In this document: positions 21,252-30,600 of the stretch, piece after piece
Position numbering within the stretch: position 1 is the first letter of the stretch
How the letters are laid out: each line of letters begins with the position of its first letter
Origin: Olleya namhaensis
GTDB taxonomy: Bacteria > Bacteroidota > Bacteroidia > Flavobacteriales > Flavobacteriaceae
Assembly (NCBI RefSeq): GCF_900114005.1
Contig: NZ_FORM01000006.1
Span: forward strand, 62,001-126,000
Reading direction: 5' to 3'
DNA length: 64,000 nt
The notes under the pieces: model-generated
Seen by the model: the letters and a program-made list of their open reading frames with translations, nothing else
Databases searched by the model: none
What the model was told of the DNA's origin: nothing
Made by a program: the position numbers and the translations under genes

Positions 21252-22445
21252 TTATAGTGATTCTTTTATGGCTTCTACCATAAGTTTAGCGCGTTGTTTT
21301 GTTTCTTCTTCCGTCCAAGATAACTTGATTAAACAAGAAATATTTCTACCAATAAAATGGTCTGATTTTTCAAATGTTTTGTCTTTTAGATATGCTAGAC
21401 CGTCTTTAACTTCTTTAGAAACTGGATATAAGGTTTTTATATCTTTTAAATGATCCCATTTTCTAATATAATGCCAGTTGTTATCATAATAATGAAAACA
21501 AACATCTACTCCTTTTTCTTTAAATGCAGCCGATGTTTTTCTTGTCGTTTCTAAATTTGGTAAAAAGAAACTTAAAAAAGCATAACTCTCTTCTCCTCCT
21601 TCGGGTACAGTTCTAAATGTCACCTCAGGAATAGCTGATAACGCCTCTCTTAAAATGGTATAGTTTTTTTTCTGAATGGCAATAAAGTCTTTTAAACGTC
21701 TAACTTGTGCTAAACCTACAGCAGCATTCAATTCTGAAATTCGGAAATTATAACCTAAGTAAGAATGTGTCTCTGCCCCTCTATCACTCCCAATATGGTC
21801 ATGACCGTGATCTGTAAACAAATCCGCATGTTTTGCATACTCTGGATTATTAGTAACTACTGCTCCACCTTCTCCACAAGTTATTGTTTTAACAAAGTCA
21901 AAACTAAAACATCCTAAGTCACCATAGGTACCTAAAGACTTTCCTTTATAGGTTCCTCCAATAGCTTGACAAGCATCTTCTACCAGTTTTAAGTTATGAT
22001 CATCCGCTATTTGTTTAAGCGCATCTAAATTAGCCATACTACCACACATATGTACAGGCATGATTGCTTTTGTTTTAGATGTAATAGCAGCCTTAACCGC
22101 TTCTGGGTTTAAGGTTAATGTATCATCTATATCCACTAATACAGGAATAGCACCCAACATCATAATAGCTTCAAAACTAGCGACAAACGTAAAACAAGGC
22201 ATAATTACCTCATCTCCTGCTCCAATACCCGCTAAAGCTAAAGCTACAGATACAGCTGCTGTCCCGTTAGTTACTAATTGTGCGTGATTAACCTGTAGTG
22301 TTTTTTGTATTTCTGTTTCTAAAGACTTTGCTTTATAATGTCCATTACGCATGCCATCAAAACCATAACGCATTAATACTCCATTATCTAGTACATCTTC
22401 TACTTCTTTTCGCTCTAAATCTCCAAAGCTTTCAAATCCTGGCAT
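21252..22445 (-). CDS. DegT/DnrJ/EryC1/StrS family PLP-dependent aminotransferase
   Basis: A 397-residue sugar aminotransferase-type enzyme. The PLP lysine is in 'CFSFDFVKTITCGEGG', and the family residues 'VEDACQAIGGTYKGK' and 'GYNFRISELNAAVG' are present. Such enzymes transaminate keto-sugars for surface polysaccharides or related compounds. No sugar-nucleotide genes surround it, so its pathway cannot be told from context. It is not co-transcribed with the thioredoxin gene upstream, because a terminator separates them. Confidence 0.9.
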   Translation of the reverse strand: MPGFESFGDLERKEVEDVLDNGVLMRYGFDGMRNGHYKAKSLETEIQKTLQVNHAQLVTNGTAAVSVALALAGIGAGDEVIMPCFTFVASFEAIMMLGAIPVLVDIDDTLTLNPEAVKAAITSKTKAIMPVHMCGSMANLDALKQIADDHNLKLVEDACQAIGGTYKGKSLGTYGDLGCFSFDFVKTITCGEGGAVVTNNPEYAKHADLFTDHGHDHIGSDRGAETHSYLGYNFRISELNAAVGLAQVRRLKDFIAIQKKNYTILREALSAIPEVTFRTVPEGGEESYAFLSFFLPNLETTRKTSAAFKEKGVDVCFHYYDNNWHYIRKWDHLKDIKTLYPVSKEVKDGLAYLKDKTFEKSDHFIGRNISCLIKLSWTEEETKQRAKLMVEAIKESL

Positions 22446-22493
22446 CTATATATTTTTTGTTATTAGTCAAATTTAAAAGAATTTAAGCTATAA

Positions 22494-22528
22494 AAAAAAC
22501 GCCTCAAACTTAATTTGGGCGTTTTTTA
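22494..22528 (-). terminator. Terminator after the thioredoxin-like gene
   Basis: AAAAAACGCC pairs with GGCGTTTTTT, with additional CAAA/TTTG pairing inside. A T run follows on the minus strand, downstream of the thioredoxin-like gene. Confidence 0.8.
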
Positions 22529-22549
22529 AATGTCTTATATTCTTGTAGT

Positions 22550-23023
22550 CTAGTAATTTTCTAGAATCGCTTCTATAAAAGCAAAATGTCTGTCTGTTTC
22601 TCTTAAAAAAGTATAACCAGATAATTCTCCTATTATATGTAATTGATCATTTAAAGCTACTAAATTAGGGTAACCTCCTGATGTATTGTATTTACTAACA
22701 ACGTTATTGTTTTTTTCTTGTTGCTCTTTAGAGATGATGTCCGTACGCCTTGGCATATCAATCATTAGAAGTACAAATTGATCTGCTTTTTCTTCAAAAG
22801 CTTCTGTGTAGAAAAAATCTTTTTTCAACATTTTACAAGGTGCACACCAATCGCTTCCTGTAAAATAAATTAAAATTGGCTTTTTAGAGCTTATTGATTC
22901 TTGTTTAGCTTCTGCTAAATCCGTCAGCCAATTTAAATTAGATGAATAATCTTCGTAATCATCATCCTGCGCAAGCATTGAAAATGATACACATAAAGTA
23001 AATACAAGCAGTAATTTTTTCAT
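22550..23023 (-). CDS. Exported thioredoxin-family protein
   Basis: A 157-residue periplasmic thioredoxin-fold protein. A signal peptide covers about residues 1-18 (ending S-M-L-A-Q). The redox motif is W-C-A-P-C-K in 'FTGSDWCAPCKMLKKDFF', of the DsbD-C/thioredoxin_7 type. It probably reduces or repairs disulfides in the periplasm. A cis-proline candidate lies in 'SGGYPNLVAL'. It has its own terminator; no partner gene is adjacent. Confidence 0.9.
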   Translation of the reverse strand: MKKLLLVFTLCVSFSMLAQDDDYEDYSSNLNWLTDLAEAKQESISSKKPILIYFTGSDWCAPCKMLKKDFFYTEAFEEKADQFVLLMIDMPRRTDIISKEQQEKNNNVVSKYNTSGGYPNLVALNDQLHIIGELSGYTFLRETDRHFAFIEAILENY

Positions 23024-23096
23024 TTTTTAATAAATTTAATGCATTACAAAAGTATTGCTTTTTATGAAATAACAATAATCTTGCCACTTTATTGTG

Positions 23097-23726
23097 TTAA
23101 CGCATAATTACGGTGTCTTTTATTGGACGCCTTACTTTTTGTAAGTCCGCCATAAAATCGTCTTTAGCTCTATATCCAATTGGCATTACTAAAACCGATT
23201 TAAGCTTAAGCGCTTCCAATCCTAAAACAGTATCGTAATCCGATGGGCTAAAACCTTCCATTGGACAAGCATCAATATTTAATAATGCACAAACCGTCAT
23301 TATATTACCTAAAGCCAAATAGGCTTGTTTTACAGCCCAAGCTTCTTTTTCTGATTGTGATTTGTTTTTAAAATCTTCGATTAAAAATGTTTTAAAAGGA
23401 TCTAAAATAGCATCTTCCGTATTTCTAATAGATTTAACCCTATCAAAATAACTAGTAATAAATGCTGTATCCATCTGCGATTCTATACAAAATACTAATA
23501 GATGAGAAGCCTCTCCTACTTGTTTTTGATTGTAAGAAACCGGAACCAATTGTGATTGTAAGTCTTTATCCTTAATAACCATCAATTTTAATGGTTGTAA
23601 ACCATAAGACGTAGCAGTTAGGTTAAAAGCTTCTGTAAGCGCTTTTATATCTTTATCTGAAACTAACCGTTGTGTATCAAAACTTTTTGTGGCGTATCTC
23701 CAGTTAAGTTGCTTTATTATATCCAT
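23097..23726 (-). CDS. NAD(P)H-dependent nitroreductase family protein
   Basis: A 209-residue FMN-dependent oxidoreductase of the nitroreductase superfamily, close in pattern to NfsB/dihydropteridine-reductase-like enzymes. The N-terminus 'LNWRYATKSFD' supplies the FMN phosphate-binding R-x-S/T-x-R-type loop. 'ATSYGLQPLKLMVI' and 'LLNIDACPMEGF' are standard family segments. It probably reduces nitroaromatics or quinones in the cytoplasm. It is a single gene, with the tRNA-Ser gene upstream on the other strand. Confidence 0.92.
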   Translation of the reverse strand: MDIIKQLNWRYATKSFDTQRLVSDKDIKALTEAFNLTATSYGLQPLKLMVIKDKDLQSQLVPVSYNQKQVGEASHLLVFCIESQMDTAFITSYFDRVKSIRNTEDAILDPFKTFLIEDFKNKSQSEKEAWAVKQAYLALGNIMTVCALLNIDACPMEGFSPSDYDTVLGLEALKLKSVLVMPIGYRAKDDFMADLQKVRRPIKDTVIMR

Positions 23727-23857
23727 ATTTCAATTTTCGTCAAAAATAACGGTTATGCTTTTAATTTAGGTTAGAAAGCAATCAATTTATCTTATTAATT
23801 GATTACTAACAAACTATGACCTTGATTGAAAAAAAAACAAAAAAATCTTCTTTTTTA

Positions 23858-23889
23858 TTTGAATAAAACTAAAATCCTATCTATATTTG
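23858..23889 (+). promoter_or_regulatory. Complete Bacteroidota promoter of tRNA-Ser
   Basis: TTTG at 23858-23861 and TATATTTG at 23882-23889 are separated by 20 bases, matching the -33 TTTG / -7 TAnnTTTG architecture. The tRNA begins 36 bases after the -7 box. Confidence 0.8.
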
Positions 23890-23924
23890 CACTCGCAATT
23901 AGGGAATACCTAATGAGACACTTT

Positions 23925-24009
23925 GGAGAGTTGGCAGAGTGGTCGAATGCGGCAGTCTTGAAAACTGTTGAGGGTCACACCTCCAGGGGTTCGAATCCCT
24001 TACTCTCCG
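23925..24009 (+). tRNA. tRNA-Ser (anticodon TGA)
   Basis: An 85-base cloverleaf. The acceptor stem GGAGAGT pairs with ACTCTCC, and the discriminator base is G. The anticodon loop CTTGAAA contains TGA between GCAGT and ACTGT. A long variable arm and the T loop GGTTCGAATCC mark it as a class II serine tRNA. CCA is not encoded. The open reading frame that crosses it is spurious. Confidence 0.97.
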
Positions 24010-24011
24010 CA

Positions 24012-24042
24012 AAAAGCCTTACATTTTATGTAAGGCTTTTTT
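24012..24042 (+). terminator. Terminator after tRNA-Ser
   Basis: AAAAGCCTTACAT and ATGTAAGGCTTTT form a 13-bp perfect stem with a TTT loop and T run, two bases after the tRNA. Confidence 0.9.
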
Positions 24043-24091
24043 ATTTATAATACTTTAATTGTAATTACATCTTTTACAAGTGACTTGTATT

Positions 24092-24718
24092 TTACATCAG
24101 TCCTCCAAAAAATACGTGACAAGCTATAAAGCCCATAACTGACATAATAATTCCCACTAAAAACACATTAAAAGATTTACGTAAGAGCTTAAATTTTCTA
24201 TCGATTGTTTTCCCTAGATAAAAGGTGTCTTTTGCAATAGTTTTGTATAATTCATCTCCTTGATTCATTAACTGAGTAATACTATCCACATATTCAGCTT
24301 CCTCCATATCTTGAAAATTACCATAAAACATAAGATTTCGGGCACCTTTATCACCATGCACTAGTTCTGGACGTGTTGCAAATATAGCGTACGTTATAGA
24401 TATCAAATTTGTAACAAGTATCATTACCACAGGAAAAATAAGATGTGGATCAGCATCTAACTGACTCATTACAGTACCGATTATTAATGACAAAATTAAT
24501 GCATTGATTGAAATAAGAATGTTAGATTTTCTATCTATCATCGTATTTAAGGTGTACTGATTTTTGGATAATAAACGAAACAACGTTTCGACACCACGCT
24601 CAGACCTTGGTTCAATTTTAGCTAATTTTTTCTTTAAAGATTTAAGTGTATCCTTATCAATCTTTAACTCATCCATAAGGTAGTTATCTGCTGCTTTTTC
24701 TGTTTTTTTACTACTCAT
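24092..24718 (-). CDS. DUF5706 / Pycsar-effector-like membrane protein
   Basis: A 208-residue membrane protein matching the DUF5706 (PycTM-like) family. The diagnostic 'RGVETLFRLLSKNQYTLN' segment is followed by 'DRKSNILISINALILSLI' leading into the first helix. Transmembrane segments lie near 66-88, 92-114 and 183-205, and a charged helical N-terminus (1-60) precedes them. In Pycsar phage defence such proteins are membrane-damaging effectors triggered by cCMP or cUMP. Related Bacteroidota proteins carry an N-terminal HD domain, which is absent here. No cyclase gene is visible in the window, so a defence role is not established. Confidence 0.75.
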   Translation of the reverse strand: MSSKKTEKAADNYLMDELKIDKDTLKSLKKKLAKIEPRSERGVETLFRLLSKNQYTLNTMIDRKSNILISINALILSLIIGTVMSQLDADPHLIFPVVMILVTNLISITYAIFATRPELVHGDKGARNLMFYGNFQDMEEAEYVDSITQLMNQGDELYKTIAKDTFYLGKTIDRKFKLLRKSFNVFLVGIIMSVMGFIACHVFFGGLM

Positions 24719-24808
24719 ATCAATACGTTGTAAATTAAGACTTATAATTCTTGTTAAGATTATAACAATTCAAGCTATTCTCTTCTCAGAACAGCAGTTA
24801 AAATGAGA

Positions 24809-25234
24809 TTATTTACGGTGGATAAACCACACGACAACAATACCAAATAAAATATGTCCCATAACTAGTCCCATTAATACTAAAGCCATGTTACCAGAAG
24901 GCGCAGGCATTGTATCAAACATCTTACCCATTATTGTCATACTTACCTTTGCCATAACAGCTGCTATTACTCCAAAAACAACACCTTTTAGTACAACAGA
25001 ATTAATCTTTTCAAACCAACCACTAATAACATAAGTATAAATTAGTGCAAACGAGACCCCAATCATAAAATGCATCATCCATCCAACCACTACGGGAGCT
25101 CCTAAAGTTGTCGCTAACATATGTGGCGGTTCCATTTTTGGCATTCCTAATTTTCCTGATATTACCATTAATACTGTCATGGCAATCGTTGCTATAATTC
25201 CGGCTACAATACTTTTTAAAAATTTATTATTCAT
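24809..25234 (-). CDS. DUF6789-like four-helix membrane protein
   Basis: A 141-residue membrane protein with four hydrophobic segments and several glycine and methionine residues in the helices ('HFMIGVSFALIYTYVI', 'MGLVMGHILFGIVVVWF'). The pattern fits the DUF6789 family, whose function is unknown. It is the last gene of an apparent minus-strand operon, beginning 9 bases after the 247-residue protein and following the Rieske/glutamate-synthase fusion. A membrane partner for that redox enzyme is possible but unproven. Confidence 0.65.
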   Translation of the reverse strand: MNNKFLKSIVAGIIATIAMTVLMVISGKLGMPKMEPPHMLATTLGAPVVVGWMMHFMIGVSFALIYTYVISGWFEKINSVVLKGVVFGVIAAVMAKVSMTIMGKMFDTMPAPSGNMALVLMGLVMGHILFGIVVVWFIHRK

Positions 25235-25243
25235 CTTATTTAT

Positions 25244-25987
25244 TTATTTTGTTTGTAATTGACTAATAGCTTCCTTAAAAAAGGAAACGCCATCAGCTTC
25301 TGTTGTATTTGATAATTCTAAAATTGCACCCGTAAACCCATCCGATTTCCACTCGCCAAGAGCTAAATTAGAAAAACCAGAAGTATCCATAGTTTTACCA
25401 TTTTTATAACCAGAAATATAAAAATAGAATGTTTTTGAAACACTGTCGGGAATAGCTAAGCCCAATCCTATCGTGATATTACTATCTGGAAACGCCGTAT
25501 AAATACCTGTATCAAAATGATGAGGCCAAACTCTACAAGGTGTCTCTAAATGGTATGCCTTTTTTAATTGTTGAATTACTTTTTCTATTAATACACGTTG
25601 TGCTGATAACGTTTTTAATCTATCAGTATCAGATAATTTAAAAGTATAAGTAGCATCTATAGTATATGATAAGTCATAATGAAACTTATAGGTATACAAT
25701 TTATTAAGATTGCTTTTTGCGGTGTTTGAAAGCCATTGTAAAATTGTACTGTGCGTCGCACCATCTAGATTTAAACTTGTAGTCCCAGTTTTAGAGCTCC
25801 AAACCAGTGCAAAATTTTTGTAATCTAAACCTAATACGTCTTCGTTTTTAGAAAGTGTGTGCGTATATAAACACTGGTCTTTAATACTAAACCCTAAATT
25901 TGTATGACTATCATCGTCTTTTTTTTCAAGAAAACTAATTCCTGCTGCAGCTAAATATTGTGCTGCTAAATGCATTTGTTTTTCCAT
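25244..25987 (-). CDS. Unknown protein with a W-P-H-H-F-D motif
   Basis: A 247-residue soluble protein that I do not recognise with confidence. It has no signal peptide or membrane segment. The central 'CRVWPHHFDTGIY' and the following 'ITIGLGLAIPDS' and 'FYFYISGY' strands recall DUF5996-type proteins, but only distantly. It sits between the Rieske/FMN-glutamate-synthase fusion (7 bases upstream) and the DUF6789 protein (9 bases downstream), so it is very likely co-expressed with both. The two histidines and aspartate of the motif could form a metal or cofactor site (inference). Confidence 0.6.
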   Translation of the reverse strand: MEKQMHLAAQYLAAAGISFLEKKDDDSHTNLGFSIKDQCLYTHTLSKNEDVLGLDYKNFALVWSSKTGTTSLNLDGATHSTILQWLSNTAKSNLNKLYTYKFHYDLSYTIDATYTFKLSDTDRLKTLSAQRVLIEKVIQQLKKAYHLETPCRVWPHHFDTGIYTAFPDSNITIGLGLAIPDSVSKTFYFYISGYKNGKTMDTSGFSNLALGEWKSDGFTGAILELSNTTEADGVSFFKEAISQLQTK

Positions 25988-25993
25988 AATATG

Positions 25994-27604
25994 TTATTGT
26001 ATTCCTGCGTAATTAATCCCTGTTAGTTTGTGCATCTCATAATCAAAAGTTGACAAATCCTCTTGATTAAATTTAGTCACATCATCATAACCACAAGCTC
26101 TTGCAATTACTTTAATTAAATCATTAGTCGCATCAAAATAGTTATATAATTGTTTAGCCGAAGACTCTATAATCAAGCGACTACGCAACGATTCTTTTTG
26201 AGTTGCGATACCTACTGGACAATTATTTGTACCACAAGCACGCATCCCTAAACAACCAATAGCTTGTAATGCCGAATTAGAAACCGCAATTGCATCGGCA
26301 CCTAACATCATTGCTTTTGCAAAATCTTCTGCCACACGTAAGCCTCCTGTAGCCACCAACGTAACCTCTGTAGCGCCCACACGATCCAAATATTTTCTAG
26401 CTCTAGCTATAGCGGGTATGGTTGGTACATTTATATGATCTCTTAATATGGTTGGTGCAGAACCCGTACCGCCACCACGACCATCAAGAATGATATAATC
26501 CACACCAACATCTAAAGCAAACTGTATGTCTTTTTCAATATGACTTGCTGCTATTTTAAATCCAATAGGAATCCCTCCTGTACGTTGACGTACTTTATCT
26601 GCAAACGCTTTAAAATCCTGAACAGTATGAAAATTAGGATTTGCTGCAGGTGATATTGCAGTCTCTCCTTCTTTTACGCCTCTAACCTCAGCAATTTCTT
26701 TACTAACTTTACTGCCTGGCAAATGGCCTCCTGTTCCTGTTTTAGCCCCTTGACCGCCTTTAAAATGAAAGGCTTGTACATGATCTAATTTATCCCATGA
26801 AAATCCAAATTGTGCCGAAGCCAACTCGTAAAAATACTTACTATTATTAGCTTGTTCTTGCGGAAGCATACCACCTTCTCCTGAACAAATTCCTGTTCCT
26901 GCTAACTCTGCACCTTTTGATAGTGCTATTTTAGCTTCTCGAGATAATGCTCCAAAACTCATATCACTTACAAATAATGGAATATCAAGATGTAACGGTT
27001 TTTTTGCTTTTGAACCAATTGTAACCTTAGTTGCTACTGCCTCCTCATCTAACAATGGTCTTGTTGCTAATTGTGCTGGTAAAAACTGAATGTCATTCCA
27101 TTTTGGTAACGTATTTCTATCTACTCCCATAGATGCTGAAAATCCATGATGCCCTATGTTTTTTAAGCCATTTTGTGCTAGTTCTTTAATATAACCTGTG
27201 TATGGCTCTGTATCTTCTGGATGTGTATCCGCATAAGCACCTAAATAAGCATCACGATTAAAGGGTTGCGGGCTATTAACCAAATAGGCATCTATTTCAA
27301 ATGCGTCTACATATAAGTCATCACCTTCTATTTTAGTCGAAAATTTATGAAGTACTTCTTTATTATTATATTCCGAAACTCCAGAATCTACACGGTAATC
27401 CCATCCATGAACACCACAAATTAGATTATGACCATCAATATGACCGTCTGACATTAATGCGCCACGATGCAAACAACGTCCGTAAAGAACTGAGATAGCA
27501 TCATCAAACTTAACAATAACTAAATCTAATCCATTAACTAATGCATGTTCCGGTTCTTTATTTTTTAATTCACTGACTTTAAATACTTGTATTGGTTTTT
27601 TCAT
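25994..27604 (-). CDS. Rieske [2Fe-2S] domain fused to FMN-binding glutamate-synthase-like domain
   Basis: A 536-residue cytoplasmic redox enzyme with two domains. Residues 1-100 form a Rieske ferredoxin domain with ligands C44-x-H46 and C63-x2-H66. From about 150 onward is the FMN-binding GltB domain, with 'GLRVAEDFAKAMMLGADA' and a C-x5-C-x4-C cluster in 'CLGMRACGTNNC' that should bind a 3Fe-4S centre. The glutamine amidotransferase domain and GltD-type reductase are missing, so it is unlikely to make glutamate by itself. The Rieske domain probably replaces the usual electron donor. The substrate is unknown. It lies between an outer-membrane protein gene (15 bases upstream) and the 247-residue protein. 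Confidence 0.88.
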   Translation of the reverse strand: MKKPIQVFKVSELKNKEPEHALVNGLDLVIVKFDDAISVLYGRCLHRGALMSDGHIDGHNLICGVHGWDYRVDSGVSEYNNKEVLHKFSTKIEGDDLYVDAFEIDAYLVNSPQPFNRDAYLGAYADTHPEDTEPYTGYIKELAQNGLKNIGHHGFSASMGVDRNTLPKWNDIQFLPAQLATRPLLDEEAVATKVTIGSKAKKPLHLDIPLFVSDMSFGALSREAKIALSKGAELAGTGICSGEGGMLPQEQANNSKYFYELASAQFGFSWDKLDHVQAFHFKGGQGAKTGTGGHLPGSKVSKEIAEVRGVKEGETAISPAANPNFHTVQDFKAFADKVRQRTGGIPIGFKIAASHIEKDIQFALDVGVDYIILDGRGGGTGSAPTILRDHINVPTIPAIARARKYLDRVGATEVTLVATGGLRVAEDFAKAMMLGADAIAVSNSALQAIGCLGMRACGTNNCPVGIATQKESLRSRLIIESSAKQLYNYFDATNDLIKVIARACGYDDVTKFNQEDLSTFDYEMHKLTGINYAGIQ

Positions 27605-27619
27605 ATCGTTGGTTTTTAA

Positions 27620-30600
27620 TTAGAATGCTAGACTTAGTAATATGTTTAATCTTCCACCTTCGTCAGAACTAAAATAGCCGAAGTTGGCAGTAGTAAATCC
27701 TGCAATGTTAAAAAACACACCTCCACCTGGTGACGTGTGCCACTCATTAGAATTGTCGTTTTCTACCCATACACGACCATAATCGAATCCACCATAAAAG
27801 CCGTAAGCAATCGGAATAAAAGCATTTCGTATTTTACCAAGAGACAGTCTTAAATCAGAGTTATGATAAAAGGCACTTTTTCCGCTAAAGCGTTCTTGTC
27901 TAAATCCTCTTAAACCATCTCCATCTCCTATGGATGCTGCTTGATAAAACTCAAACTCATTACTTAAATTAACATGTGCTTTAAGTTTTGTAGCATAGAC
28001 TAAAATACCACGACTGTCAATTTTTTTTGTTAACCTAAGCTCAGGAATAACGTATGAGAAACTTTTATCGCTTTCAAAATTAGCTTTGTAACCTGCTGTC
28101 AATTTAAATCCAATTCCTGATTTAGGTAATGCTGCATTATCAAAGTTATTATACTCATAAACCCCTTCTACACCATAAAAACTTTGACTCTCAAAAACAT
28201 CCGGATTAACACCAGCGACTTCTATAAATCGACCTGCTGTTTTTTCTGCTTCTATATTTTCATAACTCGCACCTAAGGTTATAGAACTACCATAGTACCC
28301 GCGATAAATAAGCGATGGCGCAAAAGACAGTGTTCTTAATCTTACTCTATTAAAATCTAGATCTAGGTCGTCTTCAAAATTTAGGGTTTCATTTCCGAAG
28401 CCAAAAAAATTGTTAGTATAACTAGAAGAAGAATATCCTGCTTCTATACCAAGGTTTATCTTTTCAAATACGTTGGCAAATTCTCCAGAATAGTCTATTT
28501 GCACTCCCGATGTTTCAGTAATATAAGCAAGACTTAAACTGTGTTTTGCTGTAAATGGGTTACGTTGTAAAGAGTTTTTTGTGTAGTTAAACGTTGCACC
28601 TACTTTAAGTCCATCGTCTGGATTTAAAGCAATAATAGGTAGTGTGTTTCTGACATCTCTACGGTTTTTCTTAAAATAATATGTATTTAAATCGTAATTA
28701 TCAGACAATGTTTTTGGCACAGGAGTTTCAAACGTATTAGGCTTTGATTTCTGGTCAAATACACGCAGATTTCTTTTGTTATTAATACGGTACGTATCAT
28801 TATTTTGTCCACCAATTATTTTAATTTTGATGTACTTATTACTCTTTCCATTCACTTCAAAGATATCTTCATCATCCAATCCGTAAATCCATATTTCGTT
28901 AGTAATGGACTTATCATAATCAACATCTAGATACTTATCTGTTTTCTCTCCTTTTTTAATTCGGTAGATACTAACGTTTGTAATTCCGTCAGGCTTACGT
29001 GTAATTACAAAATGATCATCTTTATCGGTTCCTGTTACAATAACACAAGTACGAAGGTATTCATAAATGCTTACTGCATTTTCTTCAACTTTAGCTAATC
29101 GTCCTAATAAGGCTTTTTTTGTTCTAGCTACTTTTGTCTGATCAATCTCTTTAGGAAAATTACTAAATGCTTTATCAATAACTTCAGTCGTTAAGTTTTC
29201 TTTTATAAAACGTGCTTCGCGCAGCCAATCTTCTTGTGTATGCTTGGTCAACACAGCAAAATCAACATCATCTCCAGCATCATTAAACCATCGTGTGGAA
29301 TTATATGTACCGTCATAACGTTGCATAAAACGCATAGGGGGACTTAATACGGTTAAAGCACCAAGCATAAAACCATCAAAATCTGCGTATGCTTGATCAC
29401 GATCTCTAGGTATTGCTTCATAAAGATCTGTACCATCCTCTTGTTTTTGGACTGCCCAACGCCATTGGTCTGCGTGTCTATCAAAATCTCCAATTATATT
29501 ATCAAATAAACGGGTTCTAATATATAAACTCTCGTTTATCGCTATTTTGTCTTTTCTACGTAGTTTGTCTAGTAAATCCGTAGTACTTTCTATAGTATTT
29601 GTGCTTCCTAGACTTGCTACATCTCCATGACCATCTGTTATACGTTCTTCAATAAAATAAATTTTATCACCAAAAGCATCGTTATAAATATCTAATGCTT
29701 TTTGTTTTGGGATATAATACATTTCAGTATTAGCATGATAAATATCTAACGCATCAGATAAGTCTCCTATAGTTAAACTTCCATAAGGATTTGCTGTAGT
29801 CCAATAATCTTGTAATAACTGAATAAAATAAGTATCCTCAACATCTGGCTCTAAATACTGAGTTTTAAACAGGAAATATTGAATAAAACGCAACGCACTT
29901 TTTTTTGCCGAACGCATAGCAAATTCGCGTCCATCTTTTGTTTCTAAACGTAGTGAATTGGTTTGATGTCCTCCCCCTTTTCTAATAATAGATAATCCAC
30001 CATATAATGTATCTAAAAGCGCTGTTTTTACATTTATGGCTGTAGCATAATCTTTTCTAAAATGTTCTCCCCAAAGCATTTTATAAAATCCAGAACGGTC
30101 TAACTCTTCTGGCTCATATATAGATGCTTTTACGTATTCTGGTGTTGCTGTTTCATTAAAATCTGGCAGTGTCACCTTATCAAATGCTTGTATTATTTCT
30201 GAAGCAAATAATGGTGTTGTAAAATTATTAGATTCGCCATAAAAGGCCATCCATAATGCGCCATTCTTATATTCGATAATCTTTGTATATCCTTTTTGAT
30301 TAATGGCTGCTAAACTATTACTACCTTGTTTTGCTTTTTGAATTTTTCCTCCAGCGCCACTAATAATAGTTGGTATATTTTTTTCTACAATAAATTGCAT
30401 ATTTTGTTCATGTCCTGAAAGAAAAACAACATTTGTAGATTGTTGCGCAATAGTTAATAAGCGCTTGCTATACTCCTTATAATACGTATTATTTAGATTT
30501 TGAGACCCGATACCAAATGCATAAGAATTTCCATGTTTACCATAAGAAGCAATAGGGTGATACATTGCAATTAGCACCGTTTTTCCTTGACTTTTTATAA

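Noticed and set aside
21252-22445. DegT aminotransferase as part of a capsule or glycan cluster
   Set aside because: None of the neighbours is a glycosyltransferase, epimerase or sugar-nucleotide enzyme, so no cluster is claimed.
23826-24050. A 74-codon plus-strand ORF across the tRNA
   Set aside because: It runs through the whole tRNA-Ser gene and its terminator; the tRNA, promoter and hairpin explain the sequence, and the peptide has no features of a protein.
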